Shown: positions 1-11,897, numbered from the stretch's first letter. The stretch: DNA of 64,000 nt from an uncultured Alphaproteobacteria bacterium (GCA_902580265.1 CACHJY010000003.1:18700-82699); one strand, 5' to 3'. Numbers and translations: made by a program. Notes: generated by a model from the sequence alone, not told the origin.

Positions 1-161
1 GCATCAGGTTGATTAGGTGGTGCAAGAAAAATAAGTGTGAATTTACCTTGTTCATATTCCTTTCTTCGAACTTCCTTTAGTCCAAGCAGGTTACAATAAA
101 AGTTTAGTGATGCGTCAATATCTCTTACCCTTACCATTGTATGTAAATATTTGATTGCCAT
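1..161 (-). CDS. gloA: Glyoxalase I / lactoylglutathione lyase, N-terminal part (runs off window)
   Basis: Reading leftwards from an ATG at 161, 53 codons stay open to the window edge. The protein begins MAIKYLHTMVRVRDI and continues with SLNFYCNLLGLKEV, which is the opening beta strand and helix of the VOC/glyoxalase I fold, including the His that ligates the metal in GloA (LHTM). The family detoxifies methylglyoxal-glutathione hemithioacetal in the cytoplasm and is usually about 130-180 residues, so roughly two thirds is missing. It is divergent from thyX. Another VOC member is possible, but the HTMVRV start is typical of GloA. Confidence 0.8.
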   Translation of the reverse strand, partial: MAIKYLHTMVRVRDIDASLNFYCNLLGLKEVRRKEYEQGKFTLIFLAPPNQPD

Positions 162-212
162 TCTATTCCTATCCTTGTTAAAACTAATGATGAGTATATT
201 TTATGAGAAAGC

Positions 213-1133
213 GTGCAAATGACAATATCTGAAGAAGATAAAAAGTCAGTAGAGGAAGAAAGAAAAAAATCTTTCACTACTAAAAGAGCCACTGTAGAAG
301 GCCTCGAAAATAGCCTCTTAAAAATTTTTCCTGTTTTAGATCATGGCCTAGTAAGGGTAATAGACTATATGGGGGATGATTACGCAATTGTTCAAGCTGC
401 ACGGGTTTCATATGGTGCAGGCACTAAGAAAGCTCAAGACGATAATTCCTTAATTCGTTATTTAATGCGGCACTGGCACTCTACGCCATTTGAAATGTGT
501 GAAATAAAGTTTCATATAAAACTACCTGTATTTGTAGCAAGGCAGTGGATTAGACACAGAACCGCTAACGTTAATGAGTACTCAGCCAGGTACTCTATCC
601 TTGATAAAGAGTTTTATATCCCTGACCCTAGTAATTTAGCTGCCCAATCGAAGATTAATAACCAGGGTAGGGGACAAGTATTAGAGGCAGAGGAAGCACA
701 GCGAGTTCTAGAGATTTTAAAAAATGACAGTGATCGTAGTTATGCAAATTACGAACAGTTACTTTCTTCTGACGGGAAACCCGGTTTAGCGAGAGAATTA
801 GCCAGAATGAATTTGCCAACTAATATTTATACTCAGTGGTACTGGAAAACAGACCTACACAATTTATTTAACTTTTTAAGGTTGAGAGCAGATAAACATG
901 CTCAATATGAAATTAGGGTATATGCAGAAATAATTGGTGAGATCGTACAAAAATGGGTTCCTAAAGCGTTCCAAGCGTTTCTGGACTATCAATTAAATTC
1001 GATCCATTTATCTAGTCAGGCGACCGAGTGCCTTAAAAAGAAATTGAAAGGTGAGAAGATAGCCTTTGAAAATTCCGGAATGTCAAAAAGAGAATGGAAC
1101 GAATTTCTAGGGTATTTCCCAGAAATGGAGTAG
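213..1133 (+). CDS. thyX: Flavin-dependent thymidylate synthase ThyX
   Basis: ThyX makes dTMP from dUMP using methylene-tetrahydrofolate and reduced FAD. The family signature RHRX7S is intact: RHR at residues 114-116 and the Ser at 124 ([11 protein letters not shown]). The open frame begins at a GTG at 213, just after an in-frame TGA at 204-206; an ATG two codons later (219) is an equally possible start. At about 306 residues it is at the long end of the family, with roughly 25 extra charged residues before the core. It converges with a flavin reductase-like gene two bases away, which could supply reduced flavin (inference). No thyA is visible in the window. Confidence 0.95.
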   Translation: MQMTISEEDKKSVEEERKKSFTTKRATVEGLENSLLKIFPVLDHGLVRVIDYMGDDYAIVQAARVSYGAGTKKAQDDNSLIRYLMRHWHSTPFEMCEIKFHIKLPVFVARQWIRHRTANVNEYSARYSILDKEFYIPDPSNLAAQSKINNQGRGQVLEAEEAQRVLEILKNDSDRSYANYEQLLSSDGKPGLARELARMNLPTNIYTQWYWKTDLHNLFNFLRLRADKHAQYEIRVYAEIIGEIVQKWVPKAFQAFLDYQLNSIHLSSQATECLKKKLKGEKIAFENSGMSKREWNEFLGYFPEME

Positions 1134-1135
1134 TG

Positions 1136-1798
1136 TCAGCGATACACACCATCCCATTTGTCGACCTGCTCTAGTTTGCCATCAGCATTAATTTTTGGTC
1201 TGTTTTTGGAGAAAATATTTTCTTGACCCACAACGCCATAGTCCATATATCCTAATCTTGCTACAGGTCTTGCTTTCTTAGTATTGAACATTCCATTTTC
1301 GATGTACTCATCATTAATATGAATGCCAACAACCTCTCCTATTATTGAGTAATTGCCTGTTAAGTTAGATCGATCGGTCCCCGGAAGATCAATTGTTTTC
1401 CACAATTTACACTCTAAGGCAGCACTGCAGCCACTGACGAAAGGAGATTTGACTAAATTACTTTCTTGTTTTTTTATTCCAGCTAAATTAAATTCGTCAA
1501 TTTTCGGTTCAACAGGAACGGATGAAGAATTCATAGCATCGAACATATCTTCCGTAACAAGAGAACAAGTAAAGTCACCAGTTTCTTCAATATTTCGTAC
1601 AGTGTCTTTATATGTAATCGAACCAAAGATAACAAAATAGGGATTATCCGAAATTGCATTAAAATAGCTATGGGGAGCCAAATTGGCAATTCCATCTTTG
1701 TCAATAGAGCCTATCCAGCCTATTGGTCGTGGTGTCACAATTGCTTTGAATGGGTCATGAGGAAAACCATGATCATTTGCATCAGTTGTATAAAACAT
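1136..1798 (-). CDS. Flavin reductase-like (FMN-binding split barrel) protein
   Basis: The sequence fits the flavin reductase / nitrilotriacetate monooxygenase component B-like family: an early PFKAIVTPRPIGWIGSID stretch (residues about 17-34) that binds FMN phosphate, then NLAPHSYFNAISDNPY, and DFTCSLV further in. These proteins bind FMN and either reduce free flavin or act as flavoprotein oxidoreductases in the cytoplasm. Its 220 residues are normal. The gene is convergent with thyX, with stop codons almost touching, and follows the flagellin gene on the same strand with a 22-base gap downstream of it. The physiological partner is not evident. Confidence 0.85.
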   Translation of the reverse strand: MFYTTDANDHGFPHDPFKAIVTPRPIGWIGSIDKDGIANLAPHSYFNAISDNPYFVIFGSITYKDTVRNIEETGDFTCSLVTEDMFDAMNSSSVPVEPKIDEFNLAGIKKQESNLVKSPFVSGCSAALECKLWKTIDLPGTDRSNLTGNYSIIGEVVGIHINDEYIENGMFNTKKARPVARLGYMDYGVVGQENIFSKNRPKINADGKLEQVDKWDGVYR

Positions 1799-1820
1799 TT
1801 ATCCCCTATGAGTGAATTTA

Positions 1821-4397
1821 TTATTTTTCTAACATTTGAAGGACGGCTTCCATCGTAGATTTTACTCTGTTGACCATCGCAGCGGCAATTTCTTGAATAT
1901 AATTTGATTTTTGTAAGGAGACAACTGTTTTAGGGACGTCTACGTCCTCTAATTTTCCAATAGCAATTTGATCCAAAGACGTAATTCGACTTAGATTGCT
2001 CACTGTTTCTTGAAGCTGATTTGCAAGACCACCAACTTTACTCTGTTCAGCAGCTATGAACTTCATTGAAAATTTAATTACATCAATAGAACTTTTTGCA
2101 GTCTCGAAGGATCTTGCTGCTATCGTTGATAAAGAAGCAAACTCGAGATTTTTTTCGCGAAGTGAAAGTATGCTGTCAGCTTTAGTGGAATTCACAGAGA
2201 AGTGTTTATGGCTTTTAAGAATAATTTCACCAGCAATTCTAGCTGAGTCATTAGCACTTGCACCACTTGAACTCTGGCTAAGCTTTAATGAGGAGGGAGA
2301 TACTTGCCCAGATGATTTCATCTCATTTAGATACATGAAAACGCTATTGGTATCATTTTTTAAGTTGAAATCTTCTATTAATATGTCAAAGCCCTGTCTC
2401 GTTTTTAAAGTAATTGCCTGCTTGTCATCAGATATATATGCCGTTATACCTGTTTGGCTTGAAAAATTATTGATCTCCGTTTTAAGAGGATCTAAGTCCA
2501 TATTTTGGTTGCCTGAACCAAAATTAATTTTCGAGCTAATATTTTTCATTGTTCCATCAATACCGTACAGATTGAATGAAACCGTATCATTTAAATTCGT
2601 ATTGCTAGTATTCTCAAAAGACAACATTACCTGTGTTGACGATGTGGCCTCGACGGCGGTATCACCCGTCACAGTATTTATTTTATTTGCAATTACCTCA
2701 GCTATGTCGCCACTTTTCACACCTATTTGTTTTTTGCCAATTGCTCCAAATATAGTGGCATCTTGTCCTGAACTTATGATCGGCTCTGTTAAAAGCGAAG
2801 ATGTTCCAACTGATAAATTACCACTAGAAGTAGCATCTACTTCGCCATATAATAATGAACTAATGTTTTCAATAGCTGAACCACTTAATTTTCTTGCGGC
2901 GTTTGTTACTGACACATCATCAATAAATAATCGAGCACCTAAAGCTCTGCCCCCAGTAGCATCAAAGGAACCACCTACAAAAACAAATTGATATGTTCCT
3001 TCTTGATTAATATTGACAGTTTTTTTTGTCCAAGGAGAGGTGCCTGTGTCATCGTCTGTATGCTCATTAAGCAATGTTATTTTTTTACTTGGGTCATCTA
3101 TGTCTACTAAGTAAGCGTAAACGTCGTACGCATCACCACCGCCCTCAGCCCGCCATTCAAAAGATACTGAACTGGAAGTTCCTAGAGTAACATAGGAGTT
3201 GCTATAAAGGTAGGGCCCTCTGACTGTCGCAAAGCCTGTTGAAGATTGCAAACCAGAGCTCTCTAACCGAACTGCTTTTGATCCAGTTTTCACTTGGGTT
3301 GTGGTAATACCGCCGGACATTGTACCCGGATTAGTCAGTGCATTCCCATCATTTAAACCTCTGCTAGAATTATCAATATGGTAGGTTGAATCTACTGGGG
3401 TCGGTTTCCCATCTATAAGGTCACTTCCATTCAGATATACTCTTTCAGGCTCCACTGTCCAACCCTCTAAATCAGTAGCTGATTCAAAATCGCCATTTGT
3501 AAAAGATGGTTCTTCAATATTAATTCTCAGTTTTTTCCCACTTGTCCCATCAAAAGCACCATCTATCGTGCCGATGTGATCGGCAGAAGTTCCATTTCCA
3601 ACATACACTTTGCTACCAACTACGGAAACGCTATCTGTAGCTGTGGATGCCGTAGCAACAGTTCTCAGCTTAGTTGTCTCGTTATTTAATTCGGCGTCAT
3701 TTAATGACAAATCTATATGTGACCCAGAAAAAAATGCTTTTCCATAAGACGGTACTAGACTGTCTCCTAAGTCGATCAATCTACTAGAATTTGTTGAAAC
3801 GTTTTTGTATGTAAAGTTTTCCTGATCTGTGCCATCAAAAGTATCTATGCTCAGATCGCTACTGAAATTTAAGGAGCTATGTGAGTACAGACCTACTTTT
3901 TTTGTGTTAATATTGCTTAAATCTAAGGATATTTCCCCAGCTCTTCCTGTTCCCATATCAGTTTTAATTTGCTTAATAGAACTGTTTATCAACGTAGTAT
4001 CATTAAAGCCAATTCCATTAGCGATATTATCTATTTCATTAATAATATTTTGGATTTCATTATTGAGGGCAATTCGATCGGCATCTTTGTAAATCTTATT
4101 GGTGGATTGTAGCGCTAGTTCGTTTGCTCTTAATAGCATTTTATTAATATTCTTATAGCCTTGGTCAGCCAATTGAGCCATAGACATTATGTCTGTTACG
4201 CTTCGGATCGCAGCTTTAGTGCTTAACACTTTTGCCTTCAAGTTATTTACTTTATTAATGTTGCCAGCATCATCTGCACCGGTTATCAGCCTCTTACCGT
4301 TGGAAATTTTTTCCATTAGCTCAGCAGACTGATTTTGCTGTTTGTTCGTAATATTTGCAGCGTTTAAAGCGTTACCACCGGGAAAAATTGAGGTCAT
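1821..4397 (-). CDS. Giant flagellin with inserted jelly-roll-like domain
   Basis: Residues 1-140 are the conserved flagellin N-terminal D0/D1 coiled coil (SNGKRLITGADDAGN; ALQSTNKIYKDADRIALNNEIQNI in shorter form), and residues about 740-858 are the matching C-terminal helix region. The protein is 858 residues, about two to three times a standard alphaproteobacterial flagellin. The central part contains at residues about 298-499 a segment beginning TNGDFESATDLEGWTV and ending RLFIDDVSVTN, the hallmark of carbohydrate-binding-like jelly-roll domains found in secreted proteins. It would be exported by the flagellar type III system and exposed on the filament surface. No other flagellar gene is in the window. 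A hook-associated FlgL-type protein is an alternative, but the N-terminal motif order favours flagellin. Confidence 0.85.
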   Translation of the reverse strand: MTSIFPGGNALNAANITNKQQNQSAELMEKISNGKRLITGADDAGNINKVNNLKAKVLSTKAAIRSVTDIMSMAQLADQGYKNINKMLLRANELALQSTNKIYKDADRIALNNEIQNIINEIDNIANGIGFNDTTLINSSIKQIKTDMGTGRAGEISLDLSNINTKKVGLYSHSSLNFSSDLSIDTFDGTDQENFTYKNVSTNSSRLIDLGDSLVPSYGKAFFSGSHIDLSLNDAELNNETTKLRTVATASTATDSVSVVGSKVYVGNGTSADHIGTIDGAFDGTSGKKLRINIEEPSFTNGDFESATDLEGWTVEPERVYLNGSDLIDGKPTPVDSTYHIDNSSRGLNDGNALTNPGTMSGGITTTQVKTGSKAVRLESSGLQSSTGFATVRGPYLYSNSYVTLGTSSSVSFEWRAEGGGDAYDVYAYLVDIDDPSKKITLLNEHTDDDTGTSPWTKKTVNINQEGTYQFVFVGGSFDATGGRALGARLFIDDVSVTNAARKLSGSAIENISSLLYGEVDATSSGNLSVGTSSLLTEPIISSGQDATIFGAIGKKQIGVKSGDIAEVIANKINTVTGDTAVEATSSTQVMLSFENTSNTNLNDTVSFNLYGIDGTMKNISSKINFGSGNQNMDLDPLKTEINNFSSQTGITAYISDDKQAITLKTRQGFDILIEDFNLKNDTNSVFMYLNEMKSSGQVSPSSLKLSQSSSGASANDSARIAGEIILKSHKHFSVNSTKADSILSLREKNLEFASLSTIAARSFETAKSSIDVIKFSMKFIAAEQSKVGGLANQLQETVSNLSRITSLDQIAIGKLEDVDVPKTVVSLQKSNYIQEIAAAMVNRVKSTMEAVLQMLEK

Positions 4398-4504
4398 TTA
4401 AATAACTTTTAATAATAAAAGAATATCCTCAATCAATAATCATGCCAAATCTGAATTTTCAGCCAGATTTACTAAATTTTAGGGCTATGTGAAGTGCTTG
4501 CTAC

Positions 4505-6679
<2,175 letters not shown>

Positions 6680-6739
6680 TTAGTCAACAATATATAAACG
6701 CTAATCGAATATTTGCGACACTTTGTCTAGATCCTTAAT

Positions 6740-9040
6740 TCATTTAGATTTTATAATTTTAGGAGGATCAAAAGCCCTAATTTTAGGCGGTTCCTTTTTA
6801 TACTCTTCAATTTCTACTAGACATGTATGCGATGAAGGGCCTTGAGCCAGCTTGGATGTACCTGCATCCAAAGTCAACACGTTCGGATTGCCATGAACGC
6901 AACTTATATCATCCTTTTTTGAAGGATCTAACCAGGCACCAGTGGGAATATTGACAACACCCAGTTTAATATTGTCTGATATTTTCAATACTGCAAGGCA
7001 GGATCCTCTATCATTAAAAACTTTCACTACCATTTTATCTGATAAACCTCGAGCTTCTGCATCGCTCCTATTTACCTCAATTACTGATCTACCATCTGAT
7101 TTTTCATTGTCTGCAACCTGACCGTTGTCTAATTGAGAATGAAGTTTAAATTTAGGTTGGTTTGATAGAAGATGTAGTTTGTACTTTGAGGCATTACCTA
7201 GGTACTCTTTATCCTCATACCATTTAGGATGACCAACACAATCTGAATAATGAAAGCTGTCTATTTTCTGTGAAAACAGTTCAATCTTTCCACTTGGGGT
7301 ATCTAACGGACTTTTTTCAGGAGAATTTATAAATTCTTTGAGAAATATTTGTTGATCTAGTGGATCAGGATGTTTATGCCATCCTTTCTTTTTAAAGGCG
7401 TCGAAATCTGGAAATTTGTGATTATTCTCTTGTAAAGCATTACTTTCATCATATATCCATTTGATCCATTCTTTTTCCGTCCTATTACCGCTATACTCAT
7501 CTTGAATATCAAACTTATCTGCAAGGCCTGAAAATATTTCAAAGTCTGACTTGCTCTCTCCAACCGGATCAATAACCTTTGACATGAAAACCATGTATGG
7601 GTCTCTTGGCGCAAGTGCAATGTCTTCTCTTTCCAAGGTTGTTGTAACAGGTAAAACTATGTCACTATGTTTTGCCAAAGCATTCCAACACCATTCATTT
7701 GAAATGATAGTTTGTGGCAGTTGCCACGCTTTAATCATCCTATTTAAATCCTGATGATGGTGAAAGGGATTGCCTCCTGCCCAGTAAATCAATTTAATGT
7801 CTGGATAAGTTAGTTTTAATCCATTGTAATCAAAGATTTTCCCAGGGCTTTCTAGCATCTCTGAAATTTTTGCAACTGGAATGAATTTTTTGACGCCGTT
7901 TTTTCCTTGAGGCAAAGACACAGCCGGTATTTTTTTGTAATGGTTACCGATACTATTCATCGCACTATACCCAAATCCAATTCCTCCACCTGGTTTCCCA
8001 ATGTCTCCAATAATACAAGCTAGAGCAATTGCTGCCCAGTAAGGTTGTTCTCCATGCGACTGTCTAGTTAGTGACCAGCTCACAGAAATCATTGTTCTTT
8101 TTGACTTTTTTATCTTTTTAACAAGGTCAAAAATAGTGTCTTTGCTTATTCCAGTAATTCCCGATGCCCAATCTGCGTCCTTAACAATCCCATCAGTATT
8201 TCCATCTAAATACTGAGTAAACTTTTCAAAACCCACTGTATACTTATCAATAAAATCTTTATTTGTTATGCCACTTTTATTAATTTCGTAACAAAGCGCT
8301 AGTATTAAAGCAACATCTGTATTTGGCGATACGGGGATCCATTCCACATCTTCAACGTTTTTTAGATCAGATTTTAAAGGACTCACATTTATGAATTGTA
8401 CCCCGTTCGCGGATGCCTTATTTAAATATGCTCTTTGATTATGTGAACCAACTCCTCCTTGATTTATTTGCCCATTTTTCAAAGGAACACCACCAAAGGC
8501 GACTAGTAGAGAGGTGTGGTCTGCGATGGAGTCCCAAGTCGTCGTATCAAAAAGAAATTTGTAAAAATCTCCTAAAACATGAGGGATTATCACTTCAGCC
8601 GCGGCATAACTGTAGGTATTCTTAGAATAAGTATATCCGCCAATTAGATTTAAAAACCTCCTTAAATGGCTCTGAGCATGGTGAAACCGACCAGCACTAG
8701 CCCAGCCGTATGAACCGGCATAAATACTCTCGTTCCCATAGGTAGCAATAACTCTTTTAATTTCTGTGCCAACCAATTCAAATGCGTCTTCCCACGAAAC
8801 CTCTACAAATGTATCCTCTCCTCTTCTAAAGTCTTTTTGTTTGTTATTAGATTTTAACCAACCTTTTCTAATCGCCGGTTTTTGTATGCGTGAACTGTTT
8901 TGTATAGTGGATTCTATTCCCTTTCCTATATCTGATGGATCTTTATCTTGCCCAAAAGGAAGTAGTTTGAAGTCTTTTCCACTTCCTTTAATTACTTTAT
9001 AAGTTCCCCAGTGGGCTGCCGTGAAGTTTATTTTTTTCAT
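6740..9040 (-). CDS. bisC: Molybdopterin oxidoreductase, BisC / DMSO-TMAO reductase type
   Basis: A 766-residue molybdenum bis-MGD enzyme of the DMSO reductase family. The active-site AGSYGWASAGR places Tyr111 and Trp113 where Tyr114 and Trp116 lie in Rhodobacter DMSO reductase, and Ser144 in NTYSYAAAE fits the Mo-ligating serine. The C-terminal molybdopterin-dinucleotide-binding beta barrel is present (SNQPKFKLHSQLDN). There is no N-terminal 4Fe-4S motif and no Tat signal, so it should be cytoplasmic, like BisC, which reduces biotin sulfoxide and methionine sulfoxide. Substrate cannot be fixed from sequence; TorZ/DorA homologues are usually exported. It stands alone with 232 bases of AT-rich spacer upstream. 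Confidence 0.88.
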   Translation of the reverse strand: MKKINFTAAHWGTYKVIKGSGKDFKLLPFGQDKDPSDIGKGIESTIQNSSRIQKPAIRKGWLKSNNKQKDFRRGEDTFVEVSWEDAFELVGTEIKRVIATYGNESIYAGSYGWASAGRFHHAQSHLRRFLNLIGGYTYSKNTYSYAAAEVIIPHVLGDFYKFLFDTTTWDSIADHTSLLVAFGGVPLKNGQINQGGVGSHNQRAYLNKASANGVQFINVSPLKSDLKNVEDVEWIPVSPNTDVALILALCYEINKSGITNKDFIDKYTVGFEKFTQYLDGNTDGIVKDADWASGITGISKDTIFDLVKKIKKSKRTMISVSWSLTRQSHGEQPYWAAIALACIIGDIGKPGGGIGFGYSAMNSIGNHYKKIPAVSLPQGKNGVKKFIPVAKISEMLESPGKIFDYNGLKLTYPDIKLIYWAGGNPFHHHQDLNRMIKAWQLPQTIISNEWCWNALAKHSDIVLPVTTTLEREDIALAPRDPYMVFMSKVIDPVGESKSDFEIFSGLADKFDIQDEYSGNRTEKEWIKWIYDESNALQENNHKFPDFDAFKKKGWHKHPDPLDQQIFLKEFINSPEKSPLDTPSGKIELFSQKIDSFHYSDCVGHPKWYEDKEYLGNASKYKLHLLSNQPKFKLHSQLDNGQVADNEKSDGRSVIEVNRSDAEARGLSDKMVVKVFNDRGSCLAVLKISDNIKLGVVNIPTGAWLDPSKKDDISCVHGNPNVLTLDAGTSKLAQGPSSHTCLVEIEEYKKEPPKIRAFDPPKIIKSK

Positions 9041-9272
9041 TTTAGAAAGTTTCTCAAATATTATATTGATAATATCAGTTATTTAGTTTTATCAATATCA
9101 TTTTTCTCTGAAAAATGCTTATTTTAACCAAAGCCTTAGAATAGAAAAGCTTCTAAAAAGGGTGTAGCAAAGAATCGTTGCTACCTTCTATTTGTTTGGT
9201 ATTATCAAATAAAGCGCGAGAGACGCTAACCTATTTGGCAGTAATTAAGTTAAACAGTAAAAGGTAAATGCC

Positions 9273-9629
9273 TTGAACGTTAGATCAAAATTCTCAGACG
9301 TTGACTTCCTAACAAAAGCTTCTGGTTCAGGGACAATTATATCTAGTGGTTCAACTTTGGAAGGCCGAATAACCACGCCTAGCTTAATATTGGTTTCAGG
9401 ATATGTTAAAGGCGAACTAAGTGCTTCGGAGATAGTTATTGAGAAAGAAGGAGCGGTTAAGGGATCCATATTTGCTGAGCACTTAATAATTATCGGAGGG
9501 TTTGAAGGCAAAGTGTCTGCAAATAAGATAACTATAGCATCGTCCGGTAGCGTTAAGGGAGAGTTATCCTACAAAAGAGTGGCTATAGACGATGGTGCGA
9601 AATTGGATGTGAGTTTTCACAAACTTTAA
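9273..9629 (+). CDS. Bactofilin family cytoskeletal protein
   Basis: Bactofilin/CcmA (DUF583) beta-helix protein that polymerises without nucleotide. The repeating pattern of Gly and hydrophobic pairs (GRITTPSLILVSGYVKGE, EKEGAVKGSIFAEHLIIIGG) is the right-handed beta-helix core. Translation seems to start at a TTG at 9273; an ATG at 9268 runs at once into TGA. The protein (118 residues) lacks a long N-terminal tail compared with many homologues. It lies only 11 bases upstream of an mltG-like gene, suggesting a shared operon. Family members localise peptidoglycan enzymes, so it may position the neighbouring transglycosylase at the inner membrane (inference). Confidence 0.85.
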   Translation: MNVRSKFSDVDFLTKASGSGTIISSGSTLEGRITTPSLILVSGYVKGELSASEIVIEKEGAVKGSIFAEHLIIIGGFEGKVSANKITIASSGSVKGELSYKRVAIDDGAKLDVSFHKL

Positions 9630-9640
9630 TTGGTTACTGG

Positions 9641-10876
9641 ATGTCATCCATCATGCTTAGAATTTTTGTGGCAATATTACTATCTCTTTTTGTTTTGCAG
9701 ACATCATCTGAGAGTTTTTCCGACAACTTTCCAAAGGTTTTAAGCTGTGTTAAAGGAAAATCAGATGATTTTACTTTGCATTTAATCACTCTAATTGAAC
9801 AAAATGAGGATGGCTCGGGAGAAGCTTTTGTAGATGATAGATTGTTCAAACTTGTTCGGGATGATGGGATCTGGCTTGGTACTAGTGAAAAAGGTACCGA
9901 ATTCTTGATTCTAGAAGACGATAAGATAAAGATTATTTCAGGAAAAACTAATTGGGAAGGAGTGTGTTTCAGATCAGACGATGCGCTTACCCCTCTTGTA
10001 AAGACGGTTTCTCAGCCACTCAGTATTAAAATTGAAAGCCTGACAAAGGAATTACACAAACTAAAGTCAGAACTCGCTTTAATTGAGATAGAAAACTCCA
10101 AGCTTATAGAGAAAATAGAGGACAATATTTCGGATGAAGAAAACTTTCAAGAGAAAGTCAAACTATTTTTGGAGGATGGTATGACCTCTAACGCAATAGT
10201 AAACCAAATCAACAAAACAGAAAATCTGACTGGTTATATTGATTTCGTTCCTGAAGAGGGAAGCCTAGCCACAGGAAAATTATTTTTCAATAAGGGCGAG
10301 GATAGAGAGAAGGTTTTATCAAAGATTATGCTTTTGCAAAGAGCAAACTTGGGAAAAGCTTGGCTGATGAGATCAAGGAATATAATATTGAAAAGTCCCA
10401 GAGATTTGTTGATCTTAGCTTCTATTTTAGAAAAAGAAACTGGAAATGACTCGGAGAAACAGCTTATTTCGTCAGTTTTTCATAATCGATTATCTAAAGG
10501 TATGAAACTTCAGGCTGACCCGACAGTCCTCTATGGCCTAACCATGGGAAAAGACGTGATTGCAAGGAGTCCTACTAAAGCAGAGATAAAAGATAAGAAT
10601 CCCTATAACACATATATCGTTAAAGGGTTACCCATTGCTCCTATAAGTAATCCCTCAGTAGCATCTCTATTTGCAGCTGCTCGACCATCAAAAACAGAGT
10701 TTCTTTTCTTTGTATCTAACGGAAATGGAGGCCATCGGTTCTCAAAGACATATGATGGTCACAAAAAGGGTATTGAAATTTTACTTACTAGGAAGAGAGA
10801 GCAAAGGAAATCAACAACATCCGGAGCGATGACTTATGTTACTATACCTCCCGCCAAGCCAGTTTTGTTAAAATGA
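9641..10876 (+). CDS. mltG: Endolytic murein transglycosylase MltG-like
   Basis: Residues about 190-400 match the YceG/MltG catalytic region: Glu264 in LASILEKETGND corresponds to the catalytic Glu, followed by SSVFHNRLSKGMKLQADPT and GLPIAPISNPSVASL. MltG cuts nascent glycan strands and so ends chain growth. The first 25 residues are a signal peptide. Residues 30-120 form an unrelated extra domain and 127-165 a probable coiled coil in place of the usual N-terminal membrane anchor and LysM-like domain, so the enzyme may be periplasmic or lipid-associated in a different way. ATG at 9641 chosen because it precedes the signal peptide. It is coupled to the upstream bactofilin. Confidence 0.85.
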   Translation: MSSIMLRIFVAILLSLFVLQTSSESFSDNFPKVLSCVKGKSDDFTLHLITLIEQNEDGSGEAFVDDRLFKLVRDDGIWLGTSEKGTEFLILEDDKIKIISGKTNWEGVCFRSDDALTPLVKTVSQPLSIKIESLTKELHKLKSELALIEIENSKLIEKIEDNISDEENFQEKVKLFLEDGMTSNAIVNQINKTENLTGYIDFVPEEGSLATGKLFFNKGEDREKVLSKIMLLQRANLGKAWLMRSRNIILKSPRDLLILASILEKETGNDSEKQLISSVFHNRLSKGMKLQADPTVLYGLTMGKDVIARSPTKAEIKDKNPYNTYIVKGLPIAPISNPSVASLFAAARPSKTEFLFFVSNGNGGHRFSKTYDGHKKGIEILLTRKREQRKSTTSGAMTYVTIPPAKPVLLK

Positions 10877-10877
10877 A

Positions 10878-11507
10878 TCATGTATTAGATCTTAAGTATC
10901 CTCTTAAATAATCCTTAAGAATTCTAATTCTCCCTTCTTCAATGTAACGAGCGTTTGATGCAGGGAAAATAGTTTCTGGCAGTTGTCGATCGAGTTCTGT
11001 CATAAACTTGTTTAAGGTAGACTGTACGTGTAAGGATAGAGGAATATTTTCATTTAATAAAATTTTAACTATTTTTCTTATTATATCTCTAAATAGATCG
11101 TTTGGCCTAACGTGTTCAAAAGCCTTTTCTGTACTTCCTAAAGCTTTTAAAGCTTCACAAAAACCTTTTATTTCAGAACCAACTTCTCTTTTAACTATAT
11201 CTGCAATAAAGGACAAGGCTCTGGTATCATTAGTTTCAATTATATTTTCGATATTTTCTGAAAGGTTCTTTGCATTCTCTCGAAAACTTAACATCTTAGT
11301 GGATCTCTTTTCAGATATCAGTTTCTGAAGCCGGCCTTGTTGTAGTGCTAATTCCTTAGTTATTTCAAACTTAGTCTCGGTAGAAAACCGAAAAGAATTT
11401 CCAAAACACAATTCTAACTTATCCCAAGATAATATTGTATCTACCGTTCCTATGGCATCAATGCCAAGACTTAGCTTTCTTCTATTTGGAGTTTCCTGAT
11501 CTCTCAT
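10878..11507 (-). CDS. Hypothetical protein, helical, 209 residues
   Basis: I do not recognise this protein. It has no signal peptide or membrane segment, is rich in Lys, Arg, Glu and Leu, and looks mostly alpha-helical, with a probable coiled coil at residues 45-80 (KELALQQGRLQKLISEKR). The C-terminal third is hydrophobic-patterned (FRDIIRKIVKILLNENI) and ends with a basic tail RILKDYLRGYLRSNT. It converges with mltG with the stops almost touching and has coding base composition like its neighbours. It is followed on the same strand, upstream at 11580, by a second unknown gene. Confidence 0.6.
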   Translation of the reverse strand: MRDQETPNRRKLSLGIDAIGTVDTILSWDKLELCFGNSFRFSTETKFEITKELALQQGRLQKLISEKRSTKMLSFRENAKNLSENIENIIETNDTRALSFIADIVKREVGSEIKGFCEALKALGSTEKAFEHVRPNDLFRDIIRKIVKILLNENIPLSLHVQSTLNKFMTELDRQLPETIFPASNARYIEEGRIRILKDYLRGYLRSNT

Positions 11508-11579
11508 TTACCTGCGCCCAATACCATCTACGTGGTTTCGGATAGGGTATCATGGTAAGAGTTATAATGCTAGGAGTTT

Positions 11580-11897
11580 TTAATTTTCCCATATAGAGAT
11601 CATGACTTCAGGGTTTTTTATGAAACCACCAACAAAAGGAGGTCTAAAATCGCATAACCTCGCTTTAATTTTTTTGCCTGAATATATTTTTTTAGTAACT
11701 TCTCGTGAGCTATTCTCACATAGCTCTCCAAGCTTAATCTCATGAGATCTTAATTTAAAGATACTGGTATCTACTGATGTCACAATTACCTTGCTCTCGG
11801 ACTCTATTGATAAGTTTACCCACTGCCCAAAGCATTCACGTAGTTTTTCGAGATTGTCTGTAATTGAATTAAGAGTTGCTTCGTTAGTTCTGTGCAT
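11580..11897 (-). CDS. Hypothetical protein, 105 residues
   Basis: Unrecognised small soluble protein. It has a helical N-terminal part (residues 1-25) followed by a pattern of alternating beta strands (KVIVTSVDTSIFKL, EVTKKIYSGKKIKARL) and a short Pro-Gly stretch RPPFVGGFIKNPEV near the end. There is no signal sequence or metal motif. It lies between a CaiB-type gene and another hypothetical, all on the minus strand with 60-70 base gaps, so co-transcription is possible. I see no basis for a function. Confidence 0.5.
   Translation of the reverse strand: MHRTNEATLNSITDNLEKLRECFGQWVNLSIESESKVIVTSVDTSIFKLRSHEIKLGELCENSSREVTKKIYSGKKIKARLCDFRPPFVGGFIKNPEVMISIWEN

Noticed and set aside
6740..9040. 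Exported TMAO/DMSO reductase
   Set aside because: No Tat signal or neighbouring cytochrome/membrane anchor gene, so a cytoplasmic BisC-type role is more likely.
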